A DNA stretch of 64,000 bases from Siphonodentalium dalli (lineage: Eukaryota > Mollusca > Scaphopoda > Gadilida > Siphonodentaliidae): the NCBI GenBank assembly GCA_032622095.1, contig CP136069.1, positions 102,456,278 to 102,520,277 on the forward strand. The letters are read 5' to 3'. The notes below the pieces were generated by a model. The model was given only the letters and a program-made list of their open reading frames with translations. It did no database searches and was not told the DNA's origin. The translations under genes were made by a program, and so were the position numbers. Shown piece by piece: positions 1-11,987 of this stretch; position 1 is the first letter of the stretch; each line of letters begins with the position of its first letter.

Positions 1-976
1 AATTGTTTTCCATGGGTAGACGTGCATATATAAAACAATGAACTACCGTAAACGGCAAATATTGTGCATGTTGTGCCGATGCATTATCTTATATATTGGA
101 GGCGACCTATGGGTGACTCGCATATTTAGGAAAATTCATTGGCACGGGGTTTTTGCAGAATAATCTTTTAAAATATATAAAAAGATAAATTCAACAAGTT
201 TTTTTTGTCATAAATGTTGCATTTAAAGATACGGGCAGTGTTGGCGGTGGGTATGCTGTTAAAATATTCACCTCCGTCAAAAACCGCCATAAACAGAAGG
301 AATAGTGAGATATAGACAGACTCTGTTCTTATGCCAATCAGAAATATGGCATAGACAGTATGTTATTGTCAATCTTCCCTCTTTGTTATGTAACCAAACG
401 CGCAAAAAACGTTACGTTTCCTGGCTTTTTTTTAGATCCGGATATGGCATAAAGAGCGTTATTTGTTACTGTTTCCTCAAATCCTCCTGGGCGTTTCGAG
501 ACCGAACTCCTTATTGAATCACAACAAGCCCAGTCTATTGTTGAATTTATTGTAACTTAGAAGCGTTAACCCGCAAATGTTTGACCGATTTGTTCTGACA
601 AAAGTTACCACTCCTGTGAGTCTGACCATTCACGACTCGTGTCATTTAAACCCTTATTCGCGCCCATCTATACATTCATCTCCATTTCAGCGCACCACTC
701 CAGGCTCGCTCAGCAGCATCATCAACACAAACATTAAAGGGACACATCGGGACTCCCCCATACCCCGTATTAAAGCTTGTGGGCTCTTCCCCATACAACA
801 ATCAATTCAACTCAACTTTTGCCGTGTTCAGACATGACGTTTTTCTATGTTCATTATCCTCAAACAACAACCGAGGGGTGAAGGAGAAGATCTCTTGATC
901 TTTTCGACCATCCCAGGCGCTACATTAATATTTTCTCTCTCACTGTCGGCAATAAGTTTAGTATAATTTGTCGATC
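1..976. other. Flank without a recognised gene
   Basis: AT-rich sequence in which I recognise no protein domain, RNA gene or repeat family. Short open frames at 305-517 and 577-837 have no recognisable protein features. It lies immediately upstream of the candidate exon at 977, so it could hold that gene's promoter, but I see no diagnostic element. Confidence 0.4.
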
Positions 977-1082
977 ATGGACCAGAATAAAAACGCTCTT
1001 TTAGGATCCAGCTACATCGAACGCCTAGCCGATTTTTTGTGGAGAAGCATCAACACACAGCAGCAATTCGTATTTAAATCAG
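977..1082 (+). CDS. Candidate first coding exon, unidentified protein
   Basis: An ATG opens 35 codons that run directly into a good splice donor (TCAG followed by GTATGT). The peptide begins MDQNKNALLGSSYIERLADF. The segment LLGSSYIERL resembles the first block (G-D/S-S followed by a hydrophobic/arginine stretch) of SGNH-like hydrolase domains that occur in many mollusc genes and mobile elements. The codon left open (G) joins in frame to an acceptor at 3668-3669, giving a 117-residue product with the exon at 3670-3917. The intron would contain the piggyBac-like element at 1610-3114. I do not recognise the complete protein. It could equally be the start of the damaged SGNH frame at 6577-6933, or a chance match. 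Confidence 0.3.
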
Positions 1083-1609
1083 GTATGTCTAATAATCAAA
1101 TATTATAGTTTTTACAATAATTTCAACAATATTTGCATATTTCCACAAATGAACGGACAGGAGGTTGTCACAAAATAAAGAGCGTTGTTTCACATAATTA
1201 TGCGTATTTTTTTTTACTTTAAAAACTAAATGAATGTCAGGCTAGCAGTTAGTCATATATACAGACACATGTTTCACAAATTGAAGCAGCTCAATCAGTT
1301 CATTGTTCTTCAAAGGACCATTAGTATGCTACCGTCTATGTCGATCTGTCAATTGTCAAATGACCACTACACAATGCATTCTAAACACTTCCATTGATCT
1401 TTGCCGACAACCGGGAAATAAAAGACGACGTCATGGGTCTTTGATGTTAAGCCACCAAAGAGAGACAATGTAACTTTCAATTTATGGAAGACGTTTGATC
1501 TGGCACCCGATTCTGACTTTGAATAATTTCGACTGACTATGAAGTTTTTCAGAATGGATAAAGCACTACAACTCGTGTGTAAAAGCTACCGTTGACAGTT
1601 TCACGCTGA

Positions 1610-3114
1610 TTAACCCTTTGAACCCTGACGCCCCACATTGATCGACACCCTGGCCCTGGGCTCCCAGTGGTATTTCTGCTTAAATTAGACAGTGTATAGT
1701 CGCATGGTGTTGATTATGTTCAAACTGTGACACAGGTCTGAAACTTTTCAGGTTAGTCCCCCATGGATCAGCGATCATTATAAGATCGCGAGACTTTGCC
1801 TCGCGGCAATTCCTTGGTAACGGTTGCTAGGCAACTACCCGGAATTGACTGGAAAATGTAAATATAGCTTATAGCATCGTTATTCAACCCCAGTGATTGC
1901 GTTTTTTGATACAGGTAATACCCTAACGTGAAATTTGAGATATACCTGACCAGAGTAGTGAACCAAATATCCCATTTATGGGTAGCAACGGTTGCTAAGC
2001 AAATACCACTAATGATCGAATGACATTGCACTAACTATTCAGTGGTACGTTTTGCCTTAATTTAGACAGTGTCTATAGTCGCGTGGTGTTGGGTATGTTT
2101 AAAGGGGACACATAACTGAAACCGTACAGGCATGCTATGCATGCATGGACCACTGATCATTGTAAGACCGGGATACTTTGCCACCCGATCTCTCCTTAGA
2201 AACGGTTACTTGCGTGAATTGCGTTTCGATGCAACCAATATCCTAATGTGAAATTTAAGATATACCTGACCATGTGCGAGTAAGTCAACTTGATATGCGA
2301 TAGACTTTTTGCCGCATGTGGCATAACAGAGACTGATATTACAGAGACCATGCAGAAACAAAGTAATTTCCTGTAACATATCGTGGCCCCATTGTTCAAG
2401 TAAGCTGTCTAGATTGTGTCTACTGAACATGTGAAACATGCAACTATATGTCATATATAGCACCACAATTCACTTAAAGCATTTTTCAAAATGAATTATA
2501 GCCTGCGCGCATGTGCATATTTTCCTACCCGTTTCTAGCGGGCAGCCAATCCATATACACACCTTTGCCAGCGCTGACTTCAATAGGCCCATTTAAATAT
2601 ATATATTAGTTGGTATGTCGTGTATAAGTACGTTATAAAACATTTATTTGTCATTGTGCTGGTCTGCGCATGCGCGAATAAATCAACTTGATAGGCGATA
2701 GACCCTTTCCCATATGTAGCAGAACACTGACTGATATACGCGAGGGTAATTTAAACTGAAATTGTGTGTCTAAATTATGTCTGTTCTGTACACACACGGG
2801 GAACACAAAATTATATGCCCTAAATATAGCGGCACAGTTCGCTTAAAATATCGTATGTTTTTGTAGATTATATGCTATGCGCATGCGCATATATTTCTAC
2901 ATGATACTAGCGGTCAACCATTCCATACGAACCATGGGCGCCGCTGACATATGTGGGGGCAATTTAAATATAAATCAGTGGGTCTGACGCTCGTTATACT
3001 ATATATAAATTTGCTACCGAATCATGTCGTCGCTGCACCGAAATATCGTTGTTACGGGATATAGTCACGGTTCGTTTGCACCTAAATATCGGTGTTACGG
3101 GTTCAACGGGTTAA
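1610..3114. mobile_element. piggyBac-like non-autonomous element, copy 1
   Basis: The element body (1614-3110) is flanked on both sides by TTAA. It starts CCCTTTGAACCCTGAC, and the reverse complement of its right end is CCCGTTGAACCCGTAAC, so the termini are imperfect inverted repeats. TTAA target duplication plus CCC-starting termini is the signature of the piggyBac superfamily. No transposase frame is present, so it would move in trans. Internally there are two diverged copies of a ~350-bp module (about 1690-2040 and 2060-2400) containing TAACGGTTGCTAGGCA-like stretches. A relative lies at 61466-63018. Confidence 0.8.
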
Positions 3115-3669
3115 GGACCGAGTACGAATATTATGTAGTTATTTGATTTAAACAAATTTTATTATCCCTCAATCAATAAACAAAATATAAATAAAGATAA
3201 TACAGTTGGTGAATATGGATGAGAGGCGATAAAGGGATCGGAGCACAAGTTACAGAACTTAAGGACGCTCCTATCCCTTGTATGAACGGAGAATACTGAT
3301 TCATTTCATTTGGGGCTCAATATGAGTTGTGTAGACATATTGGTCAAAAAGCTGAAGAAATTTCATTATTATCATTATTATGTTTTTTTGTTTTTATATA
3401 TATGTAGTATCAGTAAAATAATTCCAAAAGTAGGGGGATGTAGTTATTGTCGTGGGCATCAGTTTTACACACCCGAACAAGTACATAATGTCCGGTTTAT
3501 CGTCTTTATAACACTTTCTTGGATTTCTGGATTAGAATTAAGCCATGAATATTTCAATGCGAAGTATACATATATAGAAACACTTTAAATGACTAAGAAT
3601 TATAATGAAATATAAAGAAAATATAATTCATATGGGTTGTAATAATATCAATAATATTTAAATTTTCAG

Positions 3670-3917
3670 GCATGGTGTTGTTTCCAACAGCAGCCCAGAA
3701 ACAGATGAAAAAGGGGTATCACAGCTACGTCAACATCTTGAAGAAATGGGGGCCTAGTTCACTCACTGGCCGCCGCACTGGCCCGCTAGGGAAAAATAAA
3801 TGGGTCCGGTCCTGGGTTGTGGGGGCACAGTTCGGCGGGAGCGACCATGGTTCGCGCATGCATAAGAAAATGTTCCGTTTTACAACAGCAGCGGAAACGC
3901 CAGTTCCATGCATCTGA
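3670..3917 (+). CDS. Candidate second exon, unidentified protein
   Basis: A pyrimidine-rich acceptor (AATTTTCAG) precedes an open stretch that continues the frame of the 977-1082 exon. The split glycine codon (G|GC) is followed by MVLFPTAAQKQMKKGYHSY and runs to TGA at 3915-3917. The encoded 82 residues are basic in the middle (TGRRTGPLGKNKW) and contain no domain I recognise. A 101-codon frame at 3817-4122 overlaps in another phase, so a frameshift in an older, longer exon is possible. The support is splice-site and frame consistency only. Confidence 0.25.
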
Positions 3918-4198
3918 GACACTGGATAAATACACATGCACGCGCCATCAGCATGTCACATCTAATCGGCTAACGATGGACGGTAGCAAAGTTTTCCTAC
4001 CGATACAATCACGACGGCGGACGGTGCCTTCAGAATTGAACGATGATGTCAACCAGTGTCCTTCTGTAAACAGTGCTCGCAAAAATGTGTATTCTCGGAC
4101 TAAGCACCCAGTGTTTTTTTAAAGGTGATTTACTGAAATCTTAGGAATGGCAGTCACGTTATATTATACTAATTAACGGATCTCTTTCAGGTGGTTTT

Positions 4199-5574
4199 TA
4201 TGTTTACCCATACCATAGTATGGTAAACATAGTGTCGTTGCCCGGATTGACCACTCGTCGTTCGTCCGTCTGTCTGTCTGTCTGTCTGTCCGTCTGTCCG
4301 TAGACACTTTACGAGTAATGCGATAACTCAAACATTTTTTATCCGATCGAAACCAAATTATGTATATGGGTTTCTCAGCCCAAAATACAGATCAAGTTCG
4401 AATTTGGGTTTGATTCGAGATTTTGTTACAGAGTTATGGCCCTTTTTCAACTTAGAATTCACACATTCTGCCATAACTCAAATATTTTATATCTGATTGG
4501 AACCAAATTTGGTATGTGAGTTTCACAGCCCAAAATACAGATCGAGTTCGAATATGGGTTTGATCCGATTAATTTTAAAGGAGTTATGACCCTTTTTCGA
4601 ACAAAAATTGAAAATCAAAATCGATTTTAAATTTTTTTTTTTTTACTTTTTATAATAATAATAAAAAAAATGTCATTGACATTGTCATTTGTTTTCATTT
4701 AGATATTGATGATTATGATAAAAGTTGATAAAAAGATTTCAAATGTGTCCCTTTAATTTTTTGAAATAATAAAAAAAAAAAAAAAAAATTAAGTTAAAAA
4801 AAATTGAAAAACTAACACCATTATAACTCTGCCAAGGGTACCCCGAATCACCACACCAAATTTGATTAAATTGGTCCAAAATCTTGTGTTATGTACTGGT
4901 AAATCTGTTTGGAGCAACATTAAATCCAATTCACCAATTGCCTTTGGACTACTTAGCTATTGATAAGGCTATATTATTTTCTGATGTCTCTTATGCCAAT
5001 GTGCAAATAATCTGATAAAGAAGGCTATGGTATCTAATTTAAAATAAAGATTCAACAATAAACATCACATGATATTAACAGTAGACTTGGACATCTGTGC
5101 TGCAGAGTTATATCTTCAGATGGTCTGATATCATTATAATTGTTATTGGTTTAATAGAGAGGTCAGTGTTCAACATAAACAATTCCTGTGATATTTTGAC
5201 AGCTCTGCTATATAATTGTTATTAATGGGTCAGTGGTGAGGTTGCTTATCTGTATACTAGGACACATTATTATTGTAAACTTAAATTGGACTCTCTTAAC
5301 CCAAGTATTCCATGTCCAGGTCACACCTACACATTTAACCCATGGGCTTGCTGGCTGTGGCGGTTTAGCATTACAGATCATGTACCAGTGCATTCTCTTA
5401 TATAAATGCCAGTGACCCATAAATTCCAATAATTTCTGTTATGTACATTTGTCAATAATAGTACATAACAGTATACTCTATAATTCAACACCAAAACTCT
5501 CATTTATCCGATCATATTAAATTTTTATCGCCAAGGGATGGGTTAACATCTGCCGATCAAGATCGGCCTCTCGT
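4199..5574 (+). mobile_element. Helentron-like non-autonomous element, TATGTTTACC family
   Basis: The left end is a hairpin (TATGTTTACCCATACCATA pairing with GTATGGTAAACATA). It is followed by a (GTCC/GTCT)n tract near 4262-4300 and then by two imperfect internal repeats containing 'GGAACCAAATT', 'CAAAATACAGATC' and 'GAGTTATG.CCCTTTTTC'. The right end is the hairpin GCCGATCAAGATCGGC followed by CTCTCGT. This hairpin, GTCY microsatellite, core-repeat and hairpin order matches non-autonomous Helentron-associated elements such as pearl and DINE-1/mini-me. The flanks are consistent with insertion between two T residues. It has no coding capacity. Confidence 0.65.
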
Positions 5575-6576
5575 TAGAACACCAAATTGGGTGGAACATC
5601 CTGATATATAAGTAAAATTGTACATGCGGGGTGGGTGGAGTCGATTTGTGATTATAGATGCGTGCCATACAAGTATACCGTTAACCGAGGTCAAGGACGA
5701 GTATAGCTCTTCCGACGTTACCACTCTTCCGTAAAACAATTCAGTCCCCTTGCTAAGCTAACAGGGGACTAAACTCGGACTTTCAGCTTGAATCTCCCCT
5801 TCGTAATTGGAAATTCTAATTTATAATAATTAGAACTAATTAAAATGATCTTACAATCGCTCTATTGAGCAACTATTCGTGACTTTTTCCCCATGGTTTG
5901 AAGGGAATCAAGGGTTTTCCGGATGGGGTCGGAAACCTAAGGAATTTAATGGCTTGGAAAATGTATTTTAATATTCAAGAATTAATTCCACAGAAGGCGA
6001 ATTTGGTGACGCTAGCAGACTAGCGCCACTAAATTCACTTTCCGAGGACCATTCGTAAAATTTTCGAACAGTTATTTCAAAACTTGTAATGTTGATGTCG
6101 ACAACAATCGGAACCATTGTCTACGGCCATATTATTGCAACATGCTCAACAATAATTCTGTAGTTTCCTGGAACTGAACGCGACGTAAAAAAACCGATCC
6201 ATTTATGGCACCGATTTGCTGACGAAATAAGTCTGCAGCTGACGCGCGTGAAGCTCGAGAAATTTGGCATACCGCACGGAGTCCTGCTCAGCTTATTCTG
6301 GTGGCATTGGTGTTTTCCGCCTTTGATGTTTGCCCCCTTTGATGTTTTGCTCCAATGTATTTGCGTGCTATTCTTATTGGTTTTTATTTCGGGAGATGGA
6401 CTGTGTCGATTTCATTTTGTTAATATTAATGAAAATAAGTGTAGATATATAACCTGTTGACACAGATAAGACTGAATAAGTTTTTAATAACATTTATTTG
6501 TGTATGAGCGGGATTTCATGCAACGACCGATGGGGGGAATGGGTCCGTGGGACGGACCCGCAGCCGGCCTTGCGGA
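5575..6576. other. Mostly unique sequence with a MITE fragment
   Basis: I recognise no gene here. Positions about 5990-6055 contain a diverged half-copy of the hairpin module seen intact at 46944-47389 (GGCGAATTTGGTGACGCTAG, then CACTAAATTCAC). Confidence 0.4.
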
Positions 6577-6933
6577 AACCCTAACTGTTCTCTGTTCATT
6601 CGCATAGGAGGAAATGACACAAGTGCAATATCAGAATAAAAAGATATTGTTTCCTGTTTGTTGAAGCTAGTTGAGGAGTTCAGAGAAATCGGAACGCGTG
6701 TTTTTGTGGGTGAAATACTTTACAGAGTCCCAGATCCGAAAAAGACAAGTGGTTGTGACTTGGGGACTTTCCTTAAGCAAAGGAAGACCATAAACCAGCG
6801 TTTGAAGAAATCTCGCGGTGACGACTTCATCAAATTCAAAGATATAAAGTTTCCGCAAGATTACAACGACGACCGGGTTCATCTGTCAGACACAACAACA
6901 GACGACCGTGGATTCTCAGGAGCGAGAAAGTAG
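6577..6933 (+). pseudogene. SGNH/GDSL-hydrolase-like domain remnant
   Basis: One reading frame carries SLFIRIGGNDTSAISE, then a TAA stop at 6637-6639, then continues in the same frame through LLKLVEEFREIGTRVFVGEI, FLKQRKTINQRLKK and DRVHLSDT. It ends at a stop just after 6930. I-GGND is the block III motif of SGNH hydrolases (Asn of the oxyanion hole), and D.VHLSD matches block V, which supplies the catalytic Asp/His. Block I is missing here; a possible one (LLGSSYIERL) lies 5.5 kb upstream at 977-1082. Related domains are common in mollusc and cnidarian genes and in some retroelements. The in-frame stop and missing N-terminal half make it a probable pseudogene, or an exon of a damaged gene. 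Confidence 0.55.
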
Positions 6934-7376
6934 TTCCTATGCGTGAGGAGAGTTTTCCTGAGGCAAAGTGGATGGCTGGTTGTCATTATGCCGCAGTGAT
7001 ACCATCGCAGAATATATAGACTTCTGCTTTCCAGTGCATTATTGTACAATTATGACATTATAGCTCGTTTTATGTGTGAACATATCGACCATGTTGTATT
7101 TTATTTTAAAGATTTTCGGCAATAACATATTGTTAGTGCGCCCAAAAGTTTGTCCGCCCATAAAGTAGTAAAATATTCTGGGTGGTATAGCATATTGTGA
7201 ATAGGCTTGTGAGACAGGAACATTTTCAGTAATCCATCCATAATAAGAATAATAGACACAAACGATTACATATCTGCGAGACAAAACACTTCAAAGCATG
7301 TACACAGTCACGTCAACGCGAGGTTATCTTTTTTCCATTTATTAACAAAGATATATAAAGCATTTAATTGTGATAT

Positions 7377-7454
7377 AAAATTTGACAAAAAAGTACTCGG
7401 GCATTATTTCATGTCGACATGAAATAATGCCTGAGTACTTTTATGTCATATTTT
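7377..7454. repeat. Loop-less 39-bp-arm palindrome
   Basis: The two arms meet at GTCGAC with no spacer. The inner 27 bp of each arm match with a single mismatch (AAAGTACTCGGGCATTA against the complement of TAATGCCTGAGTACTTT), and the pairing extends to about 39 bp with three mismatches. It may be a foldback or MITE remnant. No target duplication was identified. Confidence 0.85.
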
Positions 7455-8279
7455 GCTTGACCAATTAGAAAAATGAAAGCAGGCCATCTGACATCATCAA
7501 CCAATCAGAAAATAGCCTGTGCGATCAAAGGCTACTTTTGCCGCCCGGCTACGAGATCCCTTTCTGCGGATTGATGTTATACGCCATAAGTTAATGAGTT
7601 TTGAATAGCAAATGACATGAAAAACAGATGTCACATAATTTTTTTTTTGTAACAAATTTAATATTGTATTTTTGTACCGAATATTAAACAATTGTAACGC
7701 CACAATTATGATCTTTTATAGACATCCCGTATCACAATTTTATGCATGATGACTCCGACATATTATTCTCATGCTGCCCAATATAATGCTTAGGGCGTAA
7801 AATATTATTTTATATTAATTGACATTATTATTGCCGACTTTGATCTTACATCACACATGCACCCTATTTGTAAAGTTGAAGCCGCTAGCTATTTTTGTAA
7901 ATACATTTGGGGAATACAAAATTTAGACATGATTTATTCCTTGTACTAGTAGCTGTATTATGGGTGAAAATAGCTCAGTTATCGCATCTAATACACGTGA
8001 CGTGGCCGGGAGTTTTATTTTTCAAGTGTGTTCGCCGTTTATTATTTGATATTTGGGATATACTGAAGTCTTTGTATCCGCTTTAAGACTGACATATATC
8101 CAAAATTATTATTTGTTCTGAGATCTAGTTAGAACTTCAGAATAACGGTGTTCTCAACTATCGTGCCAATAGCTGTAACCAATATCTGCATTAGTTTGAA
8201 GGGTTAATAAAACCCCGAGTCAGTTAGCATAGTTGACACTTGGTAAACTACAAATAAATATCAGAACACGTGTCCCTGA
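7455..8279. other. No recognised gene or repeat
   Basis: AT-rich sequence without recognisable coding, RNA or repeat features. Confidence 0.3.
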
Positions 8280-8710
8280 ATAGATAGCTTTTTAAAGAGG
8301 ATTTTTAACTCCGCCAGAAATCATCGGGTCGTGACCAAATTTGAACTTGGCCTGTGTCTTCACAGCATGTGATTAATCCGCATACCAAATTTAAAAACAA
8401 TAAGATAACAAAATAAGTCGAACAGTACTAAAACAATGGGCGGACCGAAGCCATCTTAGAAATTTTGGAGCTGATAAACTCCCCACCAAATTGGGTTTAG
8501 ATACAACCGACTAAAGATATCATCCGGAAACCACATAACTCCGGCTAAAATGAGCGGACCGAACCCATATTCGAACGCTACTGGTATTTGGAACCGCTAA
8601 GCTTACATACCAAATTTTGTTAAGATCAGATCACAGCTTAAGTTATCACACGGAAATCATTTCCACATGACCACTAGGACGGGCGCACGTACGGATGGAC
8701 ACCGGCTATT
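8280..8710. repeat. Dispersed repeat with internal duplications
   Basis: Imperfect repeated phrases (CATACCAAATTT, GGGCGGACCGAA or GAGCGGACCGAA, AACTCCG) and a terminal GGACGGGCGCACG tract give it the same style as the Helentron-like elements, but no complete ends are visible. It is probably a diverged copy in inverse orientation. Confidence 0.35.
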
Positions 8711-9009
8711 TTAATAGCACCCCCAAAACATTTTTTTTTCGGGGACAACAAATCCTGCCCACGGATTCGTCCGCGACGACGACTTGAACAGTCTTGGTAA
8801 AAGTACTTTAGTATTAACGAAAATCACAATACAATGTATCGACAAAAAGGGGTTAATAAAACCGGCCGTGGACAACAAATATAGCCCATACATGACAGCA
8901 ACACTCCATTAACATTTGCGCCAACGACAACTGATAATTTACACACGGAACGACTGTTCAGAGCTAAATATAAATTATCTCGTCTAGTGGGGTCTACCTG
9001 GTCTGGTTT

Positions 9010-9435
9010 TTAACGCAATGTTCTCGTCATGAGGTAGTGTTTGCACTTGTTTGCTTTTGGGATACAGGTAATTATGCCACATCTCTGTATAGAGAGTTCT
9101 TCATTTTCATATCCGTGATTTATAGAGTTTATTATATACTGACCAAGGTCATTCCAAAAAAAATTGTAGAATCTGACAGTGAAACCATCATTACCAGGTG
9201 TTTTATCATTTTTCATTGCTTTCAGTGCTGCGATACATTTGATAGTAGATAATTTACCTTCTAAGGACTCGTCTTCTGCATTCTCTAGGAAATTAAGGAA
9301 TAGGTTATTTTTATCCCAGAAGTCAAAATCGCATTCATGTTCGGCCTCGTTTTCCAATTTTGATGTGTAGAGATTTCTATAGAAGTTTTCTTGTTCTAAA
9401 TGAATTTCAGAAAAAATAGATGTTTCTTTACAAGC
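9010..9435 (-). pseudogene. L1/Tx1-like LINE reverse transcriptase fragment
   Basis: The frame read on the minus strand contains EQENFYRNLYTSK, then LKAMKNDKTPGNDGFTVRFY, then NFFWNDLGQYI, then GIITCIPKANK. This is the N-terminal part of a non-LTR retrotransposon reverse transcriptase, with the (K)xPGxDGF motif and the I.PK block. The style (DGFT-x-x-FY ... FW ... GII..IPK) is that of the L1/Tx1 group rather than CR1/L2. It stops just before the conserved NWRPISLL block, and nothing downstream continues it, so it is truncated at both ends. The open frame runs without a stop into the tandem repeat at 9436 onward, so the longer open frame (to 9552) is a LINE/repeat junction and not one protein domain. 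Confidence 0.8.
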
Positions 9436-10610
9436 CATACTGTTTGTCTGATCAAAATGAAATTTGTCATGGAAGTTAATATTGACATGTAGATGGGAAC
9501 GATTCCTTTTTATAGGGTTATTCTGCCAAAAAACATGGCCGCCAGCAGCCATCTTTGATTTTACTCTTTGGCAAGGGCTTCAAGTCGTACCTTTGGTCAG
9601 ATTATTATGAAATTTGTCACAGATGTTGACAATGACATGTAGATGGGAACGAGTCATTTTGGGGTCAATCGGCCAAAAAACATGGCCACCAGCAGCCATC
9701 TTGGATTTTACTCTTTGCATGACTAAATCCTTTGGCAAGGGCTTCAAGTCGTACCTTTGGTCGGATCATTATGAAATTTGTCGCGGATGTTGACAATGAC
9801 ATGTAAATGTGAACGAGTCATTTTGGGATCATTCAGAAAAAAACATGGCGGCCATCTTGGATTTCAAAATTCATCCCATTAGCACGGGCTAAAGGTCGTA
9901 CTGTTCTTCTGATCAGCATGAAATTTATCATGGATGTTAATATTGACATGTAGATGGGAACAAGTAATTTTAGGGTCGTTCGGCCTAAAAACATGGCCAC
10001 CAGCAGCCATCTTGGATTTTACTCTTTGCATGACTAAATCCTTTGGCACGGGCTACAGGTCGTACCTTTGGTCGGATCATTGTGAAATTTGTCATGACTG
10101 TTGACATTGAAATGTAGTTGGGAACGAGTCATTTTCGGGTCATTCGGCCAAAAATCATGGCCGCCAGCGGCCATCTTGGATTTCAAAATTCAATCCATTA
10201 GCACAGGCTACAGGTCGTACTATTTATCTGATCATCATGAAATTTGTCATGGATGTTAACAATGACTTGTGGATGGGAACGAGTAATTTTGGGGTCATTC
10301 TGCCATAAAAGATGGCCACTGGCAGCCATATTGGATTTAACTTTTTGCATGACTAAATCCTTTGGTATGGTATGGTCATTCGGCCATAAAATATGTCCAC
10401 TGGCAGCCATTTTGGATTTTACTCATTGCATGACTAAATCCTTTGGCACACTCTACAGTCCACTTCTCTCACCAAACTTCATATTAATCTTAATATTGAT
10501 CTACTAGATGGAAGCTATCAAATGTTTTTGAATTTCATTGGAAAACATAGCCGTCAGCAACAATCTTGGATTTTACTAAATATATATATATCTCTTCATG
10601 TTGATAATCT
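9436..10610. repeat. 164-bp-type tandem repeat, diverged short array
   Basis: About six to seven diverged monomers share GCCATCTTGGATTTTAC, GACTAAATCCTTTGGCA, GTCGTACCTTTGGTC, TGACATGTAGATGGGAACG and GGCCAAAAAACATGGCC. Spacing is close to 155-165 bp. It is the same family as the long array at 48936-51185. On the minus strand it lies immediately 5' of the LINE fragment at 9010-9435. Confidence 0.85.
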
Positions 10611-11368
10611 AGTATTACTTTAATAGACCTTTCCGCATTAATAATTGCTCATTGACGTATGAAAGAGTGAACGCCGCAGTTGGTAAGACACTCAGTGAAA
10701 TCGGTACCGATTTTTGTTGTATGAAAGCTACTCGCACCTGTCATTGTTTACCCCAGAACATAGCTGATCGGGGGATTCCCCCGGAAAAAATCCCCTACTA
10801 GTGTATGATCCCTACACATTTATGACAATGGGATAATCCTGGATAATCTCTGCACTACTTTTATTTCAAATTCATGATTTCAAAAAAATCTTTTCCAATG
10901 TGCATCTTATAGCAGATATCAAAGTGACTTTTATAAAATCCGGCTGCTGAGTGAATAATATTTTATTCAAAGTGCAAATGGTTTAAAGTTAAATCTATGC
11001 TAAACAGTACTTTTTCATCAAACTATTTTGGCCAATTCTCTCATATTCCTCCGCACAGTGCCATTTCCACTGGCACACGCGCATTTGTTTTACATGCATT
11101 CTGTCAAAGTCAATGTTACATATTAAGTGCATGCATTTTCCTGAACTGCTCTACCCAATTAAAAACTATGGTAAAGCAATGAACATAAAAAGCACAAATT
11201 TTGATTTATTTTTTACAAAGACAAAAAGCCTTTCTCTTTTCTTTCCAATTATAAATAGTACTCTAACACGACATTCGAAAGCAGGTGTTTGTCAAAACGT
11301 AAACAGATTCACAGTCCCTGAACTGGCAGAGCTCCCCAATTATAATTGATAGAACTAGCCACTATTAT
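10611..11368. other. No recognised gene
   Basis: Short open frames at 10997-11182 and 11113-11349 overlap in different phases and show no recognisable protein features. I see no RNA gene or repeat boundary. Confidence 0.3.
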
Positions 11369-11987
11369 TATACCCCCACTTTTGAAGAAAGTGGGGGGTA
11401 TTCTGGATTGACTGCGTCTGTCCGTCGTACTGTCTGTCCGCCCGTCACGCTTTCTCCGTCCGTTCGTCTGTCCGTCCGTCCGTCCGTCCGACCTCATAAT
11501 TCGACCTCATAATTCGAACAACTATGAACCGATTTCAATAATTTTTTGTATGTAATCTCCTTAGGACGGTCTCTCTGCATGATGCTAATTGCGGTTCGTT
11601 CCGACTGTTTTTTTTCTCAAGTTACGCCTCTTTTTCGACTTATTTTGACTTAGAAAATTCTGTCCGACTTAATAACTTTAACAAATATGAACCGATTTCA
11701 ATAATTTTTGGTATCCATGCTTCTCACAACACCCTCTCTACATGATGCGGCTAGGGATTGGCTCAGACTGTTTTTCGTAATATTACACCTCATTTTCGAC
11801 TTATTTTGACTTAGAAAATTCTGTCTGACTTAATAACTTAATGTACAAACTTCTTGTGACACCATATCGATATTATTAGTCCGAATTTTTCTTTAAAGTT
11901 AAAAATCTTTTTGGTTGAGTTTACGGATAATGCGGGTTGAATTTGCCACGGTGGGGGTATGCTAGCACTCGAGTGCACACCTCTTGT
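11369..11987 (+). mobile_element. Helentron-like element, TATACCCCCAC family
   Basis: The 5' hairpin is TATACCCCCACTTT paired with AAAGTGGGGGGTA. It is followed by a (GTCC/GTCT)n tract at about 11410-11490. Two ~185-bp internal repeats each contain GAACCGATTTCAATAATTTT and GACTTATTTTGACTTAGAAA. The 3' end is the hairpin AGCACTCGAGTGC followed by ACACCTCTTGT. The flanks give a T|T insertion site. No coding capacity. Confidence 0.7.

Noticed and set aside
4380-4420. GAGTTCGAAT-type text resembling a tRNA B-box, raising the idea of a tRNA-derived SINE
   Set aside because: There is no A-box at the right spacing, no tRNA fold and no poly-A or simple tail. The text belongs to the core repeat of the Helentron-like family.
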